Positions 6,522 through 6,534 of a DNA stretch of 6,534 nt are shown here, in pieces (position 1 is the first letter of the stretch; every line of letters starts with the position of its first letter). The notes below the pieces were generated by a model that was given only the letters and a program-made list of their open reading frames with translations, was not told where the DNA came from and made no database searches. Both the position numbers and the translations under genes were made by a program. The stretch covers positions 1-6,534 of the forward strand of contig WBUV01000187.1 of assembly GCA_008933525.1 (NCBI GenBank). The letters run 5' to 3'. Source of the DNA: Bacteroidales bacterium (GTDB lineage: Bacteria > Bacteroidota > Bacteroidia > Bacteroidales > Tenuifilaceae).

Positions 6522-6534
6522 ATCAGTTAAGATG

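Overview
The window looks like a piece of a defence island from a low-GC member of the Bacteroidota. This is inferred from AT-rich intergenic DNA, lysine-, asparagine- and isoleucine-rich proteins, no clear Shine-Dalgarno sequences before the starts, and the general look of the HsdR, HsdM and AbiE proteins. No rRNA, tRNA or housekeeping marker is present, so genus-level placement is not possible. All supportable genes are on the minus strand, so the biological order runs from the right edge to the left.

Right part (about 4803-6506): an AbiE-type toxin-antitoxin pair, with the antitoxin/repressor AbiEi first and the nucleotidyltransferase toxin AbiEii 18 bp downstream. A perfect 9-bp inverted repeat lies over the first possible start codon of abiEi and is a good candidate for its autoregulatory operator. 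Middle (about 4275-4802): a small cysteine-rich protein with a possible Ada-like zinc site, with a 9-bp inverted repeat ending exactly at its likely start codon. A 245-bp non-coding stretch follows. It holds a near-palindrome with two GTCGAC ends flanked by 8-bp direct repeats, and an AT-rich block of inverted repeats.

Left part (1-4274): a type I restriction-modification operon, hsdR followed 12 bp later by a methyltransferase gene. The methyltransferase frame continues, with no stop between the modules, into a specificity (target-recognition) domain, so it is an HsdM-HsdS fusion that runs off the left edge. The gene is broken by an exact 4-bp tandem duplication (GAAC GAAC on the plus strand, 1245-1252) inside the conserved segment ahead of methyltransferase motif I. 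Removing one copy restores the family sequence exactly.

Taken together, the genes should protect the cell against foreign DNA (type I RM) and phage (AbiE). As read, the RM system should be silent: type I restriction needs the M and S subunits, so losing M-S disables restriction as well and leaves the intact hsdR harmless. The most notable points are the reversible-looking lesion, the M-S fusion, the three palindromes at gene starts or junctions, and the small cysteine-rich protein between the two defence systems.
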